Source: Veillonellaceae bacterium UBA5809
GTDB taxonomy: Bacteria; Bacillota; Negativicutes; Veillonellales; Dialisteraceae
Direction: 5' to 3'
Length of the DNA: 22,252 nucleotides
NCBI GenBank assembly: GCA_002417965.1
Contig: DIDD01000039.1
Coordinates: forward strand, 1-22,252
A model generated the notes under the pieces. It saw nothing but the letters and a program-made list of their open reading frames with translations, was not told where the DNA came from and did not search any database. Shown piece after piece: positions 7,538 to 15,581 of this stretch (position 1 is its first letter; every line of letters starts with the position of its first letter). Position numbers and translations under genes: made by a program.

Positions 7538-8794
7538 TCACCCCAGGAATCCTCTGGTATTCTGAGCTTCTACAACCCGTTTTAATGCCAGCATATAAGC
7601 GGCAAGGCGGTATGTAACATGATATTTTTCTTTGATAGCATATACATCTTCAAAAGACTGCTTCATGTTTTTCTGCAGTTTGTCATTGTATTCATTCTCA
7701 GTCCAGTAATAGCCTGTTTTATTTTGGACCCATTCATAATAGGAGCCTACAACACCCCCTACATTGGCCAACACATCGGGAAGTACTTCGATCCCTTTTT
7801 CTGCAAAATAGGCATCGGCTTCTTCTGTCGTCGGTCCATTGGCGCCTTCCAGAATGACGCGGGCTTTTACCTCCTGCATCGTTCCGTTATGAAGCTGATT
7901 TTCCAATGCTGCCATAAACAGAATATCCACATCTAATTTCAAAAGTTCTGTATTAGGAATAAAAGAAGAACCTTTTTCCTCATATCCCTTCAGGGAACGT
8001 CCGTGGGAATTAGCATATATATATGCCGCTTCCACATCAATGCCGCCCGGATTATACAGTGATCCGTCAATATCTCCTATGGCAATAATGCGCACGCCAT
8101 GGCGGTGCATTAAAAGCGATCCCACACTGCCCACATTGCCGAATCCCTGCACAGCCATGGTGAGCTTTTCCATCTGCTCATTCTGTTTGCTGCACCAGTT
8201 TTCCAGTGTGAACATGAGTCCTCTTCCAGTCGCTTCATTCCGCCCCAGAGAACCTCCCGTAGTTAATGGCTTCCCTGTTACTACACCTGGTTCCCACTGT
8301 CCGCGCATGGCGCTGTATTCATCCGCAATCCATGCCATAATTTGTCCGTTCGTATTAACATCCGGAGCCGGAACATCCTGATCCGGTCCGATAAACGGCG
8401 CAATTCTGCGTACATACATGCGGGTCAGCCGCTGCAGCTCACGGGGACTTAATTTAGACGGATCTACTTTAATGCCGCCCTTGGCTCCCCCATAGGGAAT
8501 GTTGCCGATTGCATTTTTTATGGTCATCCATGCCGCCAGTGCTTTAACTTCATTTTCATCAGCCTGGGGATGAAAACGAATGCCTCCCTTGGCTGCACCC
8601 CGGGCTGTATTGTGCTGTACCCTGTATCCGGAAAAGACTTCTACATGTCCGTCATCCATCATAATGGGGATACTTACTGTGAGTTCTCTTTCGGGATGCC
8701 GCACAAACTCATAATCATTGGTCTGCATCTGCAGTTTTTCTGCAGCGCGGTCCAATACATGCAGCATGTTTTCATAAGGATTATACTTTGACAT
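7538..8794 (-). CDS. gdhA: Glutamate dehydrogenase (Glu/Leu/Phe/Val dehydrogenase family)
   Basis: At 418 residues the protein matches the hexameric family I glutamate dehydrogenases that convert glutamate to 2-oxoglutarate and ammonia. Visible motifs are the substrate lysine in G-A-A-K69-G-G-I-R, the catalytic lysine K105 in P-Y-G-G-A-K-G-G-I, D145 in A-P-D-V-N-T-N, and the dinucleotide loop G-F-G-N-V-G at 217-222. D241 at the end of the second strand of the coenzyme domain (A-I-G-D-I-D-G) suggests a preference for NAD over NADP, hence a catabolic role; this is inference. The start has AGAGGTG (8801-8807 complement) 6 nt upstream. It is a single-gene unit ended by the bidirectional terminator. 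Leucine or phenylalanine as substrate is less likely, given the strong similarity to GdhA sequences. Confidence 0.95.
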   Translation of the reverse strand: MSKYNPYENMLHVLDRAAEKLQMQTNDYEFVRHPERELTVSIPIMMDDGHVEVFSGYRVQHNTARGAAKGGIRFHPQADENEVKALAAWMTIKNAIGNIPYGGAKGGIKVDPSKLSPRELQRLTRMYVRRIAPFIGPDQDVPAPDVNTNGQIMAWIADEYSAMRGQWEPGVVTGKPLTTGGSLGRNEATGRGLMFTLENWCSKQNEQMEKLTMAVQGFGNVGSVGSLLMHRHGVRIIAIGDIDGSLYNPGGIDVEAAYIYANSHGRSLKGYEEKGSSFIPNTELLKLDVDILFMAALENQLHNGTMQEVKARVILEGANGPTTEEADAYFAEKGIEVLPDVLANVGGVVGSYYEWVQNKTGYYWTENEYNDKLQKNMKQSFEDVYAIKEKYHVTYRLAAYMLALKRVVEAQNTRGFLG

Positions 8795-9239
8795 TCACAT
8801 CACCTCTTCAAAAAATGGGCTGCTGACTGCCCTTAGCCACTATATCATAAATTCAATTATTTCGAAACACTTACATCATAAATGAATAACTTAAACGCAT
8901 AGCTTACTCTGCGTTCTATTCGGCATAAATCCTTATTCTGCATGCAATTTCCACAGCCTCTATATTGTTTATTATTTTTTTTGATTTTCCATTTTTTTGT
9001 TTACTTTTATGCATTTCATACACCGGCATGAATAATCCTCTGTTTTCTACGATAAAATCTATAAAATAAAATATAAAATCCTCCCAGATTCAATTTTTGT
9101 ATTTTATCATGTATGCAAAATACGCATATATTATATAGGGCGTGCCCGGGCAATTGAACAGTCCGTCTTATGCATGTATAATAAATTGACTCTTGGTTTT
9201 TATGACCTCATTCATGATATCTGACAAGGAGGATGCCCT
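8795..9239. other. AT-rich divergent spacer between gdhA and ornithine decarboxylase
   Basis: No open reading frame or RNA gene is recognisable in these 445 bp. The part from about 8840 to 9140 is visibly AT-rich with T- and A-tracts. It contains the gdhA ribosome site at its left end, a 10-bp perfect palindrome TGCCCGGGCA at 9143-9152 and the promoter of the decarboxylase gene at its right end. Half-site-like CATGAATAA at 9027-9035 and ATGAATAAC at 8882-8890 recall halves of ArgR boxes, but no full box is seen. No convincing gdhA promoter could be picked out by eye. Confidence 0.6.
9154..9182 (+). promoter_or_regulatory. Sigma-A promoter of the ornithine decarboxylase gene
   Basis: TTGAAC (9154-9159) and TATAAT (9177-9182) are separated by the ideal 17 bp. 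The predicted transcript starts near 9189 and gives a leader of about 50 nt with an AAGGAGGA ribosome site at 9226-9233. The palindrome TGCCCGGGCA ends 1 nt before the -35 hexamer and could be a regulator site. Confidence 0.7.
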
Positions 9240-11399
9240 GTGAATTATATGAAAATCGCCTGCAGCCCAAAGGCTGAAAAATACATGCAGTGCCCTTTTG
9301 CCCGGCAGTGGATCTTTTTAGATGAAACAGACTGTACAGATATTTCGGCTGCTGTAGTCACTTCTGAGGAACCTGATTCCGCCGAAAAAATCATTCATAC
9401 CTGTTTTGAAATTCCATTGTTTGTCATTGGAGAAAAAAACAGTCCTGCCCCATTGAGGACTATTCATTACTGCACATCTTCCCAATGGGAAGCTGATCCT
9501 GCCGCTTTTGCCATGGCTGTGGAAAAAGAAGCTGCATCCTATGAATCGCAGGTGCTTCCTCCATTTTTCAAGGAATTAATGCATTATGTGGATGCCCATC
9601 CCGTTCAGTTTGACTGTCCCGGCCACCAGGGAGGCGATTTTTTTCGTAAAACTCCGGCTGGACGCATTTTTTTGGAATTTTTCGGTGACCGTCTTTTCCG
9701 TTCAGATTTGTGTAATGCCGACGTGAAGCTGGGTGATCTTCTGATTCATGAAGGACCTGCTTTTTATGCCCAGCAGCATGCTGCCCGTGTATATCACGCC
9801 GATAAAACATACTTTGTTCTCAACGGCACTTCCACGGCCAATAAAATCGCTCTCCAGGCTCTCCTTACCCCGGGCGATCTGATTCTTTATGACCGGAATA
9901 ATCATAAATCCATTGATGACGGTGCTCTCATCCAGCTGGGCGCTGTTCCTGTCTATATGGAAACTGCCAGAAATCCTCTGGGCTCTATAGGCGGTATTCC
10001 CGACCGCTGCTTCGATGAAGGTTATCTCCGGAAAGAAGCCGCTCTCAGGGATCCTGCAAAAGCCGCTTCTCCGCGGCCTTTCCGCCTTGCGGTCATTCAA
10101 CTGGGCACATACGACGGCACTGTCTATAACGCCCGCATGGTGGTGGACCGGATCGGCCATCTATGTGACTATATTCTATTTGATTCAGCCTGGGTCGGGT
10201 ATGAGCAGTTTATCCCCATGATGCGGGACTGCAGTCCCCTCCTGCTGAATCTGGGACCTGAAGATCCTGGAATTCTTGTCACTCAGTCTGTACATAAACA
10301 GCAGGCCGGATTTTCCCAGACTTCCCAGATTCACAAAAAAGACAGTCATATTGCCGGACAGGACCGTTATGTGAACCATAAACATTTTAACAATGCTTAT
10401 ATGCTCTATTCCAGCACATCTCCCTTCTATCCCATGTTTGCATCTCTTGACATTAATGCGCGTATAGCAGAGGGCCCCGCCGGTATCCGCCTGTGGACAG
10501 ACGCTGTAAAAACAGGCATCGAGGCGCGGAAAGAAATCCTCCGCCGGTGTCATCTGGTCAAACCTTTTATCCCTCCCACTGTTCATGGAGTCCCCTGGGA
10601 AGAGGGTGACACGGAAGAAATGGCCCAGGATATAGATTATTTCCGTCTTGATCCCGGAGCCTCCTGGCATTCTTTTGATGGATACGGGCCAGGACAGTAC
10701 TTTATCGATCCCATGAAGCTCCAGCTCACCACCCCGGGAATTTGCCTGCAGACTAACGAATATGAGTCTTTTGGAATCCCTGCTGTAATTCTGGCCAATT
10801 ATCTACGGGATCAGAGCATTATTCCTGAGAAATCTGACTTAAATACAATTCTCTTTCTTTTAACTCCCGCTGAAACGAAGGAAAAAATGAAAGTTCTGAC
10901 GGATGCTCTTGTCCGTTTTGAATTATTGATCGAAAATAATGCGCCCATGCAGCGTGTGCTTCCGGAAATTTATGAACGATATCTCTTCTTTTATAAGGGA
11001 AAATCCATACAGTGGCTCTGCGGGAAAATGCAGTCTTTTTACAAGGAAAGAAGAATAAAAGACCGGCAGAAAGAATTATTTCAGCGCCGGCATTTTCCTC
11101 CTTATGCGCTGTCTCCGTATGAAGCACATATTGCCCTGGTGCGTAATCAGGGCGAATTGGTGCCTATGGGAGAAATTGAAGGCCGTACCGCTCTGGAGGG
11201 AGCTCTCCCGTATCCTCCGGGTATCCTTGCCGTTATTCCGGGAGAACGCTGGACTTCTTCCGCACAGCAGTATTTTTCAGCATTGGTGGACAGCATCAAT
11301 GAATTCCCCGGATTTGCCCCCGAACTGCAGGGTGTTTATATAGAAGAAATCCATGGGAAAAAGGAAGCTTTCGGATATGTGCTGAAGCAGTCAACATGA
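9240..11399 (+). CDS. speC: Ornithine decarboxylase, PLP-dependent, SpeC/SpeF type
   Basis: The 719-residue protein has the layout of bacterial Orn/Lys/Arg decarboxylases: an N-terminal wing (about 1-110), a PLP-binding core (about 115-420) and a C-terminal domain. Core motifs are P-G-H-Q-G-G (127-132), N-G-T-S-T-A-N (195-201), H222, D315 in F-D-S-A-W-V-G-Y, and the PLP lysine K353 in S-V-H-K-Q-Q-A-G-F-S-Q-T. The run from D-S-A-W-V through S-Q-I-H-K-K-D closely follows E. coli SpeC/SpeF as I remember it, which favours ornithine over lysine or arginine. Product would be putrescine and CO2. The GTG start is chosen because AAGGAGGA lies 6 nt upstream; the in-frame ATG three codons later would be too far. 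No polyamine antiporter is adjacent, so a biosynthetic or acid-stress role cannot be told apart. Constitutive or degradative isoform naming is uncertain. Confidence 0.92.
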   Translation: MNYMKIACSPKAEKYMQCPFARQWIFLDETDCTDISAAVVTSEEPDSAEKIIHTCFEIPLFVIGEKNSPAPLRTIHYCTSSQWEADPAAFAMAVEKEAASYESQVLPPFFKELMHYVDAHPVQFDCPGHQGGDFFRKTPAGRIFLEFFGDRLFRSDLCNADVKLGDLLIHEGPAFYAQQHAARVYHADKTYFVLNGTSTANKIALQALLTPGDLILYDRNNHKSIDDGALIQLGAVPVYMETARNPLGSIGGIPDRCFDEGYLRKEAALRDPAKAASPRPFRLAVIQLGTYDGTVYNARMVVDRIGHLCDYILFDSAWVGYEQFIPMMRDCSPLLLNLGPEDPGILVTQSVHKQQAGFSQTSQIHKKDSHIAGQDRYVNHKHFNNAYMLYSSTSPFYPMFASLDINARIAEGPAGIRLWTDAVKTGIEARKEILRRCHLVKPFIPPTVHGVPWEEGDTEEMAQDIDYFRLDPGASWHSFDGYGPGQYFIDPMKLQLTTPGICLQTNEYESFGIPAVILANYLRDQSIIPEKSDLNTILFLLTPAETKEKMKVLTDALVRFELLIENNAPMQRVLPEIYERYLFFYKGKSIQWLCGKMQSFYKERRIKDRQKELFQRRHFPPYALSPYEAHIALVRNQGELVPMGEIEGRTALEGALPYPPGILAVIPGERWTSSAQQYFSALVDSINEFPGFAPELQGVYIEEIHGKKEAFGYVLKQST

Positions 11400-11425
11400 C
11401 TTTTCCATGGCAGGAGACTTTGATG

Positions 11426-11431
11426 TATAAT
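11426..11431 (+). promoter_or_regulatory. Possible -10 element before the secreted protein gene
   Basis: TATAAT sits 26 nt before the ATG in the same ATGTATAATAAA context as the -10 of the decarboxylase promoter. No good -35 is found 16-18 bp upstream. The 57-nt gap has no terminator, so read-through from the decarboxylase gene is an alternative. Confidence 0.35.
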
Positions 11432-11456
11432 AAAGGAAAAAGGAAAGAGGGATATT

Positions 11457-12026
11457 ATGAATAAACATCTTTTTCTCTGCACGGCAGCAGCTTTTTTCTG
11501 TCTGTCCCTGCCTGTCCATGCTGACTGGATTACCGCCCCCGAATCAGATCTTACCGTTCAGGGCGGAACTGTATCCGCACGAATGGCACTGACAGGCACC
11601 CAGTCTCTTCTGGCTGAGATCCCGTCCTCAGAAGGACATGTTATGTCATTGTCTTTTTTCACAAAAGATCCCGATCAGCCCGGATTGAAACTGGACCGTA
11701 TTCCTTTTCCCGCACTGCAGGATACCCATATGCAGAGTGTCCGGTTCTCCCTGATTCCCATCATTCAGTCAGGAAACGGCCAGCGTTATTATCTGATTCA
11801 GACGGGGGATCCGGAAGGATGTCTGATTATTTCTTATAAAGATGGGGCCTTTAACCAGGTTTTCTCAGCGGCTTCCATACCGGGCAGTTGGAAAAGAGCG
11901 GAAATTAAACCTCAAAAAAAGGACCTCCTTCTCACATTGACTGCAGAAGACGGCACTCTGTATTATTATCAATTAAACTGGGATGGAAAGGCCGGTATCT
12001 TTCAGGCTACTGTCCTGCAGGGCTGA
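11457..12026 (+). CDS. Secreted protein of unknown function
   Basis: I do not recognise a family for this 189-residue protein. Residues 1-22 form a clear Sec signal peptide: K3, a hydrophobic core L5-V20 and an A-type cleavage site V-H-A before D23. The mature part of about 167 residues has one cysteine (in P-E-G-C-L-I-I-S), no membrane segment, and alternating hydrophobic stretches that suggest beta structure. A Q-R-Y-Y-L-I-Q-T-G-D strand is followed later by G-T-L-Y-Y-Y-Q-L-N-W-D, a pattern seen in beta-propeller-like or beta-sandwich exoproteins. The ribosome site AAGAGGG precedes ATG 11457. It follows the decarboxylase gene by 57 nt and ends at its own terminator. Cell location is confident; function is unknown. 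Confidence 0.8.
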   Translation: MNKHLFLCTAAAFFCLSLPVHADWITAPESDLTVQGGTVSARMALTGTQSLLAEIPSSEGHVMSLSFFTKDPDQPGLKLDRIPFPALQDTHMQSVRFSLIPIIQSGNGQRYYLIQTGDPEGCLIISYKDGAFNQVFSAASIPGSWKRAEIKPQKKDLLLTLTAEDGTLYYYQLNWDGKAGIFQATVLQG

Positions 12027-12071
12027 ACCTCTGCAGTTCTCTCCGCCCCATGATTCCCGGCTTTATTTCTT

Positions 12072-12108
12072 GCGCCTTTCCCTTAGAAGTGGGATATGGC
12101 GCTTTTTT
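12072..12108 (+). terminator. Terminator after the secreted protein gene
   Basis: GCGCC (12072-12076) pairs with GGCGC (12098-12102), with a further CCC/GGG pairing inside, and is followed by six T residues (12103-12108). It starts 45 nt after the stop codon. Confidence 0.65.
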
Positions 12109-12123
12109 CTGTCTCCGGCTGCC

Positions 12124-12876
12124 TTATTCCATAAAATCAAGCCCATTAAAGTAAATATGCATACCCAACAGCAGCACCGGCTGATAAAGCAGATAAATCA
12201 AAAGTGACTGCTTCCCTGTCCACGAAAAGAATGAATGACCCCGATACATAAAGACCGGAAAATTTTTCCATGCTTCCATTTTCCGATATGTAAAATAGCC
12301 TGCCCAAAAAATGAAAATCCATGGCAGCAGAGGAAAATAATCGGCGGAATAGAATCCCTGTGCCGGATATCCTATCCATGCACGGAATACTGGAGAAAAT
12401 ACTGAAGCAGACGATTCCTGTATCTGAAAAGCTCCGATGATGCCCCACCTCCATTTCTGAAACAGAAAAAACATAAGGAGACTGGACAGAATACCGGCTG
12501 ACGGATTCACTTTTTGAAAACAGCCATGTAGGAAAACTGTTCCGGTCATGGCTGTTCCAAGCAGTGTAAGAATACCGAAAAATATGGGACCTTCCGGAAA
12601 GAACAGCACCGTGGAAACGGTGACCATTCCTCCTGCCCCCAAAACAATGGCTCCCCGGCGAAGAGGATGTCTTCCCATATTCCAGCAGAATCCTGATAAA
12701 AAAATAAATGACAAACATATGCTTTGCTGCCAAATCCAGGCAGATATACCTGTAAACCACTGCCAGGAAATACCGAAAATCCATACCAGATCCCAGCAGG
12801 CATGGTAGAGAATCATACTGATAATCACACTTCCCCGCCATGAATCCAGGAATTCCATCCTCCGGTTCCCTTTCAT
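12124..12876 (-). CDS. DUF1624 / heparan-alpha-glucosaminide N-acetyltransferase-like membrane protein
   Basis: This 250-residue integral membrane protein has the features of the HGSNAT_cat (DUF1624) family: an N-terminal E-F-L-D-S-W-R-G, then M-I-L-Y-H-A-C-W-D-L with the conserved histidine, later F-G-I-L-T-L-L-G-T-A-M, and Y-F-P-L-L-P-W-I-F-I-F-W-A-G-Y near the C-terminus. About seven or eight hydrophobic segments are visible. The family is thought to move acyl groups across the membrane to glycans; substrate here is unknown. A GTG at 12912 would add 12 residues, but ATG 12876 has AGGAGG (12881-12886 complement) just upstream and is preferred, despite the short 4-nt spacing. It begins 75 nt downstream of phoR with no clear terminator between, so it may be read from the pst transcript. 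Confidence 0.78.
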   Translation of the reverse strand: MKGNRRMEFLDSWRGSVIISMILYHACWDLVWIFGISWQWFTGISAWIWQQSICLSFIFLSGFCWNMGRHPLRRGAIVLGAGGMVTVSTVLFFPEGPIFFGILTLLGTAMTGTVFLHGCFQKVNPSAGILSSLLMFFLFQKWRWGIIGAFQIQESSASVFSPVFRAWIGYPAQGFYSADYFPLLPWIFIFWAGYFTYRKMEAWKNFPVFMYRGHSFFSWTGKQSLLIYLLYQPVLLLGMHIYFNGLDFME

Positions 12877-12951
12877 AGACCCTCCTCTTTTTTTATATTT
12901 CCTTTCCTGCACCGCCCTTCATCTGATTTCACAGGAGCTTTGCAAATCGAT

Positions 12952-14886
12952 TCAATGTTTCTTTTTTTCCCTTTTGTCCCGTTTCTCTTTCTTTTTGTTT
13001 TCTTTTTTCTCGCCCTTGTCTCTCACGCGGATTCCATCTGAACCGGCTGTCCCATTTTCTTTCGATTCCAGTTCCTCCGCGGAATCTCCGTCTGGTGCCG
13101 GCAGAGATTCTGACTCTTTGGCCGCCTCTGCCATAGCCGCTTCCTGGATCGCTGTTTCGGCTGTCGTTTTTTCATTGGAGATTTCAGTCTCCGTCATTCT
13201 AGGAAGAGTAACTGCCACCGATGTTCCTTCCCCTTCCACGCTCTGAATTGAGACTGTTCCATGGTGCTGTGCCACAATGTGTTTGCAGATGGCGAGCCCC
13301 AGTCCGGTACCGCTGATCATTTTATTACGGCTTTCATCCGCCCGGTAGAAGCGTTCAAAAACTCTGTTCTGCTTATCCTTGGGAATTCCTATGCCTGTAT
13401 CGCTGACAACCATAATCAAATGGCTTTCTGCCGCCTTCATGTCTACGTGAATGGTCCCGTTTTCTCTGTTGTATTTGACGGCATTATCAAGCAAATTCAT
13501 TACAAGCTCAGCCAACAGTGAAGCATTCCCATATACATAAAGAGGCTGCAGGCTCATAGTTACTGTCACATGACGCTTTTCCGCCTGGGGCTGAAGAATT
13601 TCTGCCGCATGCCGGATCAGATCTTCCATAGCCACTGTTTTCCACGTGATCGTCGTTGCTTTCTCCTCAATCCGTGATAAATGCATAATGGTATCTATCA
13701 GCGCCAACAGACGGCGGGCTTCTTCATAAATCCGGCTTCCAAACAGTTTGATGTCATCGGATCCGTCCACCATCCCCGCTGCAATCATTTCTGCAAATCC
13801 GCTGATGGATGTAAGCGGTGTTTTTAACTCATGAGATACATTAGCTGAAAATTCTCTTCTCATTTTCTCCGTCTCATAGCTGGCTGTCATATCCCGCAGT
13901 ACAATTAAAAGACCTGTCATCGATTCTGAAAGCACGGCTTTGGTCATAATGGCTTCAAAAGGACGTCCGCTGATATTCATGGTATAAATCTGTCGGTCTT
14001 TCAAATAAGCGCGTCCAATAGCTCTCAGCCAGTCAGCATCATGATAGACAACGGCAATCGATCGGCATCTCATTTCGGCTTTAAGTGAAAAAATTTCTTC
14101 TACTTTTTGATTGTAATCGATAATTTCCTTCCGATCATCCAGAAGAATAATACCATCAGATATGGTATCTATAATTGTTCTGATGGTATTTCTGTCTTCT
14201 TCTATGTCCCGGAGGTAATCCTGAATTTGTTCCTTCTGATTGCGGACTTTTGCAATTAACGGTTCCAATTCACTGTATCCGGCGATCAATGTGCCCGGTT
14301 TCCCGTTCATGATTTCTTCCATGGCCGTTCCCACATGACTGAGCGGTTTAAGAAGATATTCCGTCAGTTTTTTTGCGGCGAACATACATCCCATCATAAA
14401 AAGGCCCAGCAGCCCTATCACCCCGGGAATGACAGGCGACATAGCTTCCAGAGGACTTTCTCTTTCTGAAGAAAACCGGAGAATGCTGCCGTCCTCCAGC
14501 ATTCTGGCATAATAATAGGCCGTACCGCCTGATGGATCTTTCCTCACGGATTTTCCTGATTTATGGGCCAATGTCTGCTCTATTTCAGGCTCTTCCATGT
14601 AATTTGCATCTGCCCCCGGCATGGACTCATAAATAACGGTTCCGTCCGTTTCTATCCATGAAATACGCAGGTTTCTCTCAGATTGGTCAATGACATTATT
14701 CAAATACCGTATATCTTTTGCCTGGTCACCGGTCAGTCCTTCTGCCGTGAGTGATGTCATATGCGCCAATTCCTGCCCAATCTGCGTTCTTATTCCCTGA
14801 TAATAAAAATAAGAACTGAGTGCAAATGTCAGGAAAATAGCCAGCATTCCCATCAAAAGAAGACTGCCGTATATGCGTTCTCTCAT
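12952..14886 (-). CDS. phoR: Phosphate-regulon sensor histidine kinase PhoR
   Basis: The 644-residue protein has TM1 (about 7-29), an extracytoplasmic sensing region (about 30-148), TM2 (about 150-171), a HAMP segment (about 172-225), a PAS domain (about 232-340), HisKA with phospho-acceptor H352 in S-H-E-L-K-T-P-L, and HATPase_c with N464/N468, D-T-G-I-G (496-500) and G-T-G-L-G-L (526-531). The catalytic domain ends near 563. The remaining 81 residues (564-644) are an extra tail: first acidic and alanine-rich, then from about 619 almost only K, E, R, D and N. This is far longer than usual for PhoR (about 430-590 residues in the forms I know). The start overlaps the phoP stop by 4 nt. It would phosphorylate PhoP at low phosphate. 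Identity as PhoR rests on the operon and on PAS-HisKA layout. Confidence 0.9.
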   Translation of the reverse strand: MRERIYGSLLLMGMLAIFLTFALSSYFYYQGIRTQIGQELAHMTSLTAEGLTGDQAKDIRYLNNVIDQSERNLRISWIETDGTVIYESMPGADANYMEEPEIEQTLAHKSGKSVRKDPSGGTAYYYARMLEDGSILRFSSERESPLEAMSPVIPGVIGLLGLFMMGCMFAAKKLTEYLLKPLSHVGTAMEEIMNGKPGTLIAGYSELEPLIAKVRNQKEQIQDYLRDIEEDRNTIRTIIDTISDGIILLDDRKEIIDYNQKVEEIFSLKAEMRCRSIAVVYHDADWLRAIGRAYLKDRQIYTMNISGRPFEAIMTKAVLSESMTGLLIVLRDMTASYETEKMRREFSANVSHELKTPLTSISGFAEMIAAGMVDGSDDIKLFGSRIYEEARRLLALIDTIMHLSRIEEKATTITWKTVAMEDLIRHAAEILQPQAEKRHVTVTMSLQPLYVYGNASLLAELVMNLLDNAVKYNRENGTIHVDMKAAESHLIMVVSDTGIGIPKDKQNRVFERFYRADESRNKMISGTGLGLAICKHIVAQHHGTVSIQSVEGEGTSVAVTLPRMTETEISNEKTTAETAIQEAAMAEAAKESESLPAPDGDSAEELESKENGTAGSDGIRVRDKGEKKENKKKEKRDKREKKKH

Positions 14887-15569
14887 CGTCTGTCTCCCAG
14901 CCGGTACCCGACACCTCTCACAGTACGTATCAGACGCCCCTGACTGCCCAGTTTCTGACGCAGACTCATGATGTGCATGTCAATAGTACGGCTCTCCATT
15001 TCAAATGAAACTTCCCAGACTGCCTGCATAATCTGTTCACGGGACAGGACAATTTCCTTGTTCAGCAGCAGATAGCACAGAAGGTCAAACTCCTTCAGTG
15101 TCAAAGAGATGTCTTTCCCATCAACTGACACCGTATGCTGTTTTCTGTCAGCTATAATTGTTCCATAAGCCAGTATCAACTGTTCCTCATCAGAAGAGCG
15201 GCGGCTCCTTCTGAGGACTGACCGTATTCTTGAAAGCAGTTCCATGATGCCAAAAGGTTTGGTCACATAATCATCAGCTCCTAAATCCAGTCCTTTAACA
15301 ATATCAAATTCATTGGATTTGGCCGTCATCATAATAACCGGTATATTTTTTTCATTTTCTCTGGATTTCAATTTTTTCAAGATTGTCAGACCGTCTTCTC
15401 CCGGAAGCATAATATCCAGCAAGACCAAATCAGGCATTTCTGCCCGGAGCGCTTCATTCAGTTCTTTCCCGGATTCAAGTCCTTTAACGTCAAACCCCTG
15501 GCTGTGAAGGGCATAACTGACGAGTTCCCGTATACTTTCATCATCTTCCACACAATAAATAAGCGCCAT
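14883..15569 (-). CDS. phoP: Phosphate-regulon response regulator PhoP/PhoB (OmpR family)
   Basis: At 228 residues this is a full OmpR/PhoB-type regulator. The receiver domain (about 1-120) has the acidic pocket D9/D10, phospho-acceptor D52 in L-L-D-I-M-L-P-G, T82 and K104. The winged-helix DNA-binding domain (about 128-226) ends in the typical I-R-T-V-R-G-V-G-Y-R segment. AAGGAGG (15577-15583 complement) overlaps the phoU stop and lies 7 nt before the ATG. The 3' end overlaps phoR by ATGA. It should bind the Pho box found before pstS. In Gram-positives the name is PhoP; PhoB is the proteobacterial equivalent. Confidence 0.93.
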   Translation of the reverse strand: MALIYCVEDDESIRELVSYALHSQGFDVKGLESGKELNEALRAEMPDLVLLDIMLPGEDGLTILKKLKSRENEKNIPVIMMTAKSNEFDIVKGLDLGADDYVTKPFGIMELLSRIRSVLRRSRRSSDEEQLILAYGTIIADRKQHTVSVDGKDISLTLKEFDLLCYLLLNKEIVLSREQIMQAVWEVSFEMESRTIDMHIMSLRQKLGSQGRLIRTVRGVGYRLGDRR

Positions 15570-15581
15570 GACTGTTCCTCC

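Noticed and set aside
7619..8381. Plus-strand open frames inside gdhA
   Set aside because: They are antisense to a strongly conserved enzyme gene and lack ribosome sites.
8840..9140. Possible CRISPR leader, small RNA or riboswitch in the AT-rich spacer
   Set aside because: No repeats, no stable hairpin followed by T residues and no known aptamer pattern could be found by eye.
12146..12841. Long open frame of 231 codons overlapping the DUF1624 gene on the same strand
   Set aside because: Its protein has no domain-like pattern, no ribosome site fits, and the other frame encodes a convincing membrane enzyme. It is a by-product of low stop density.
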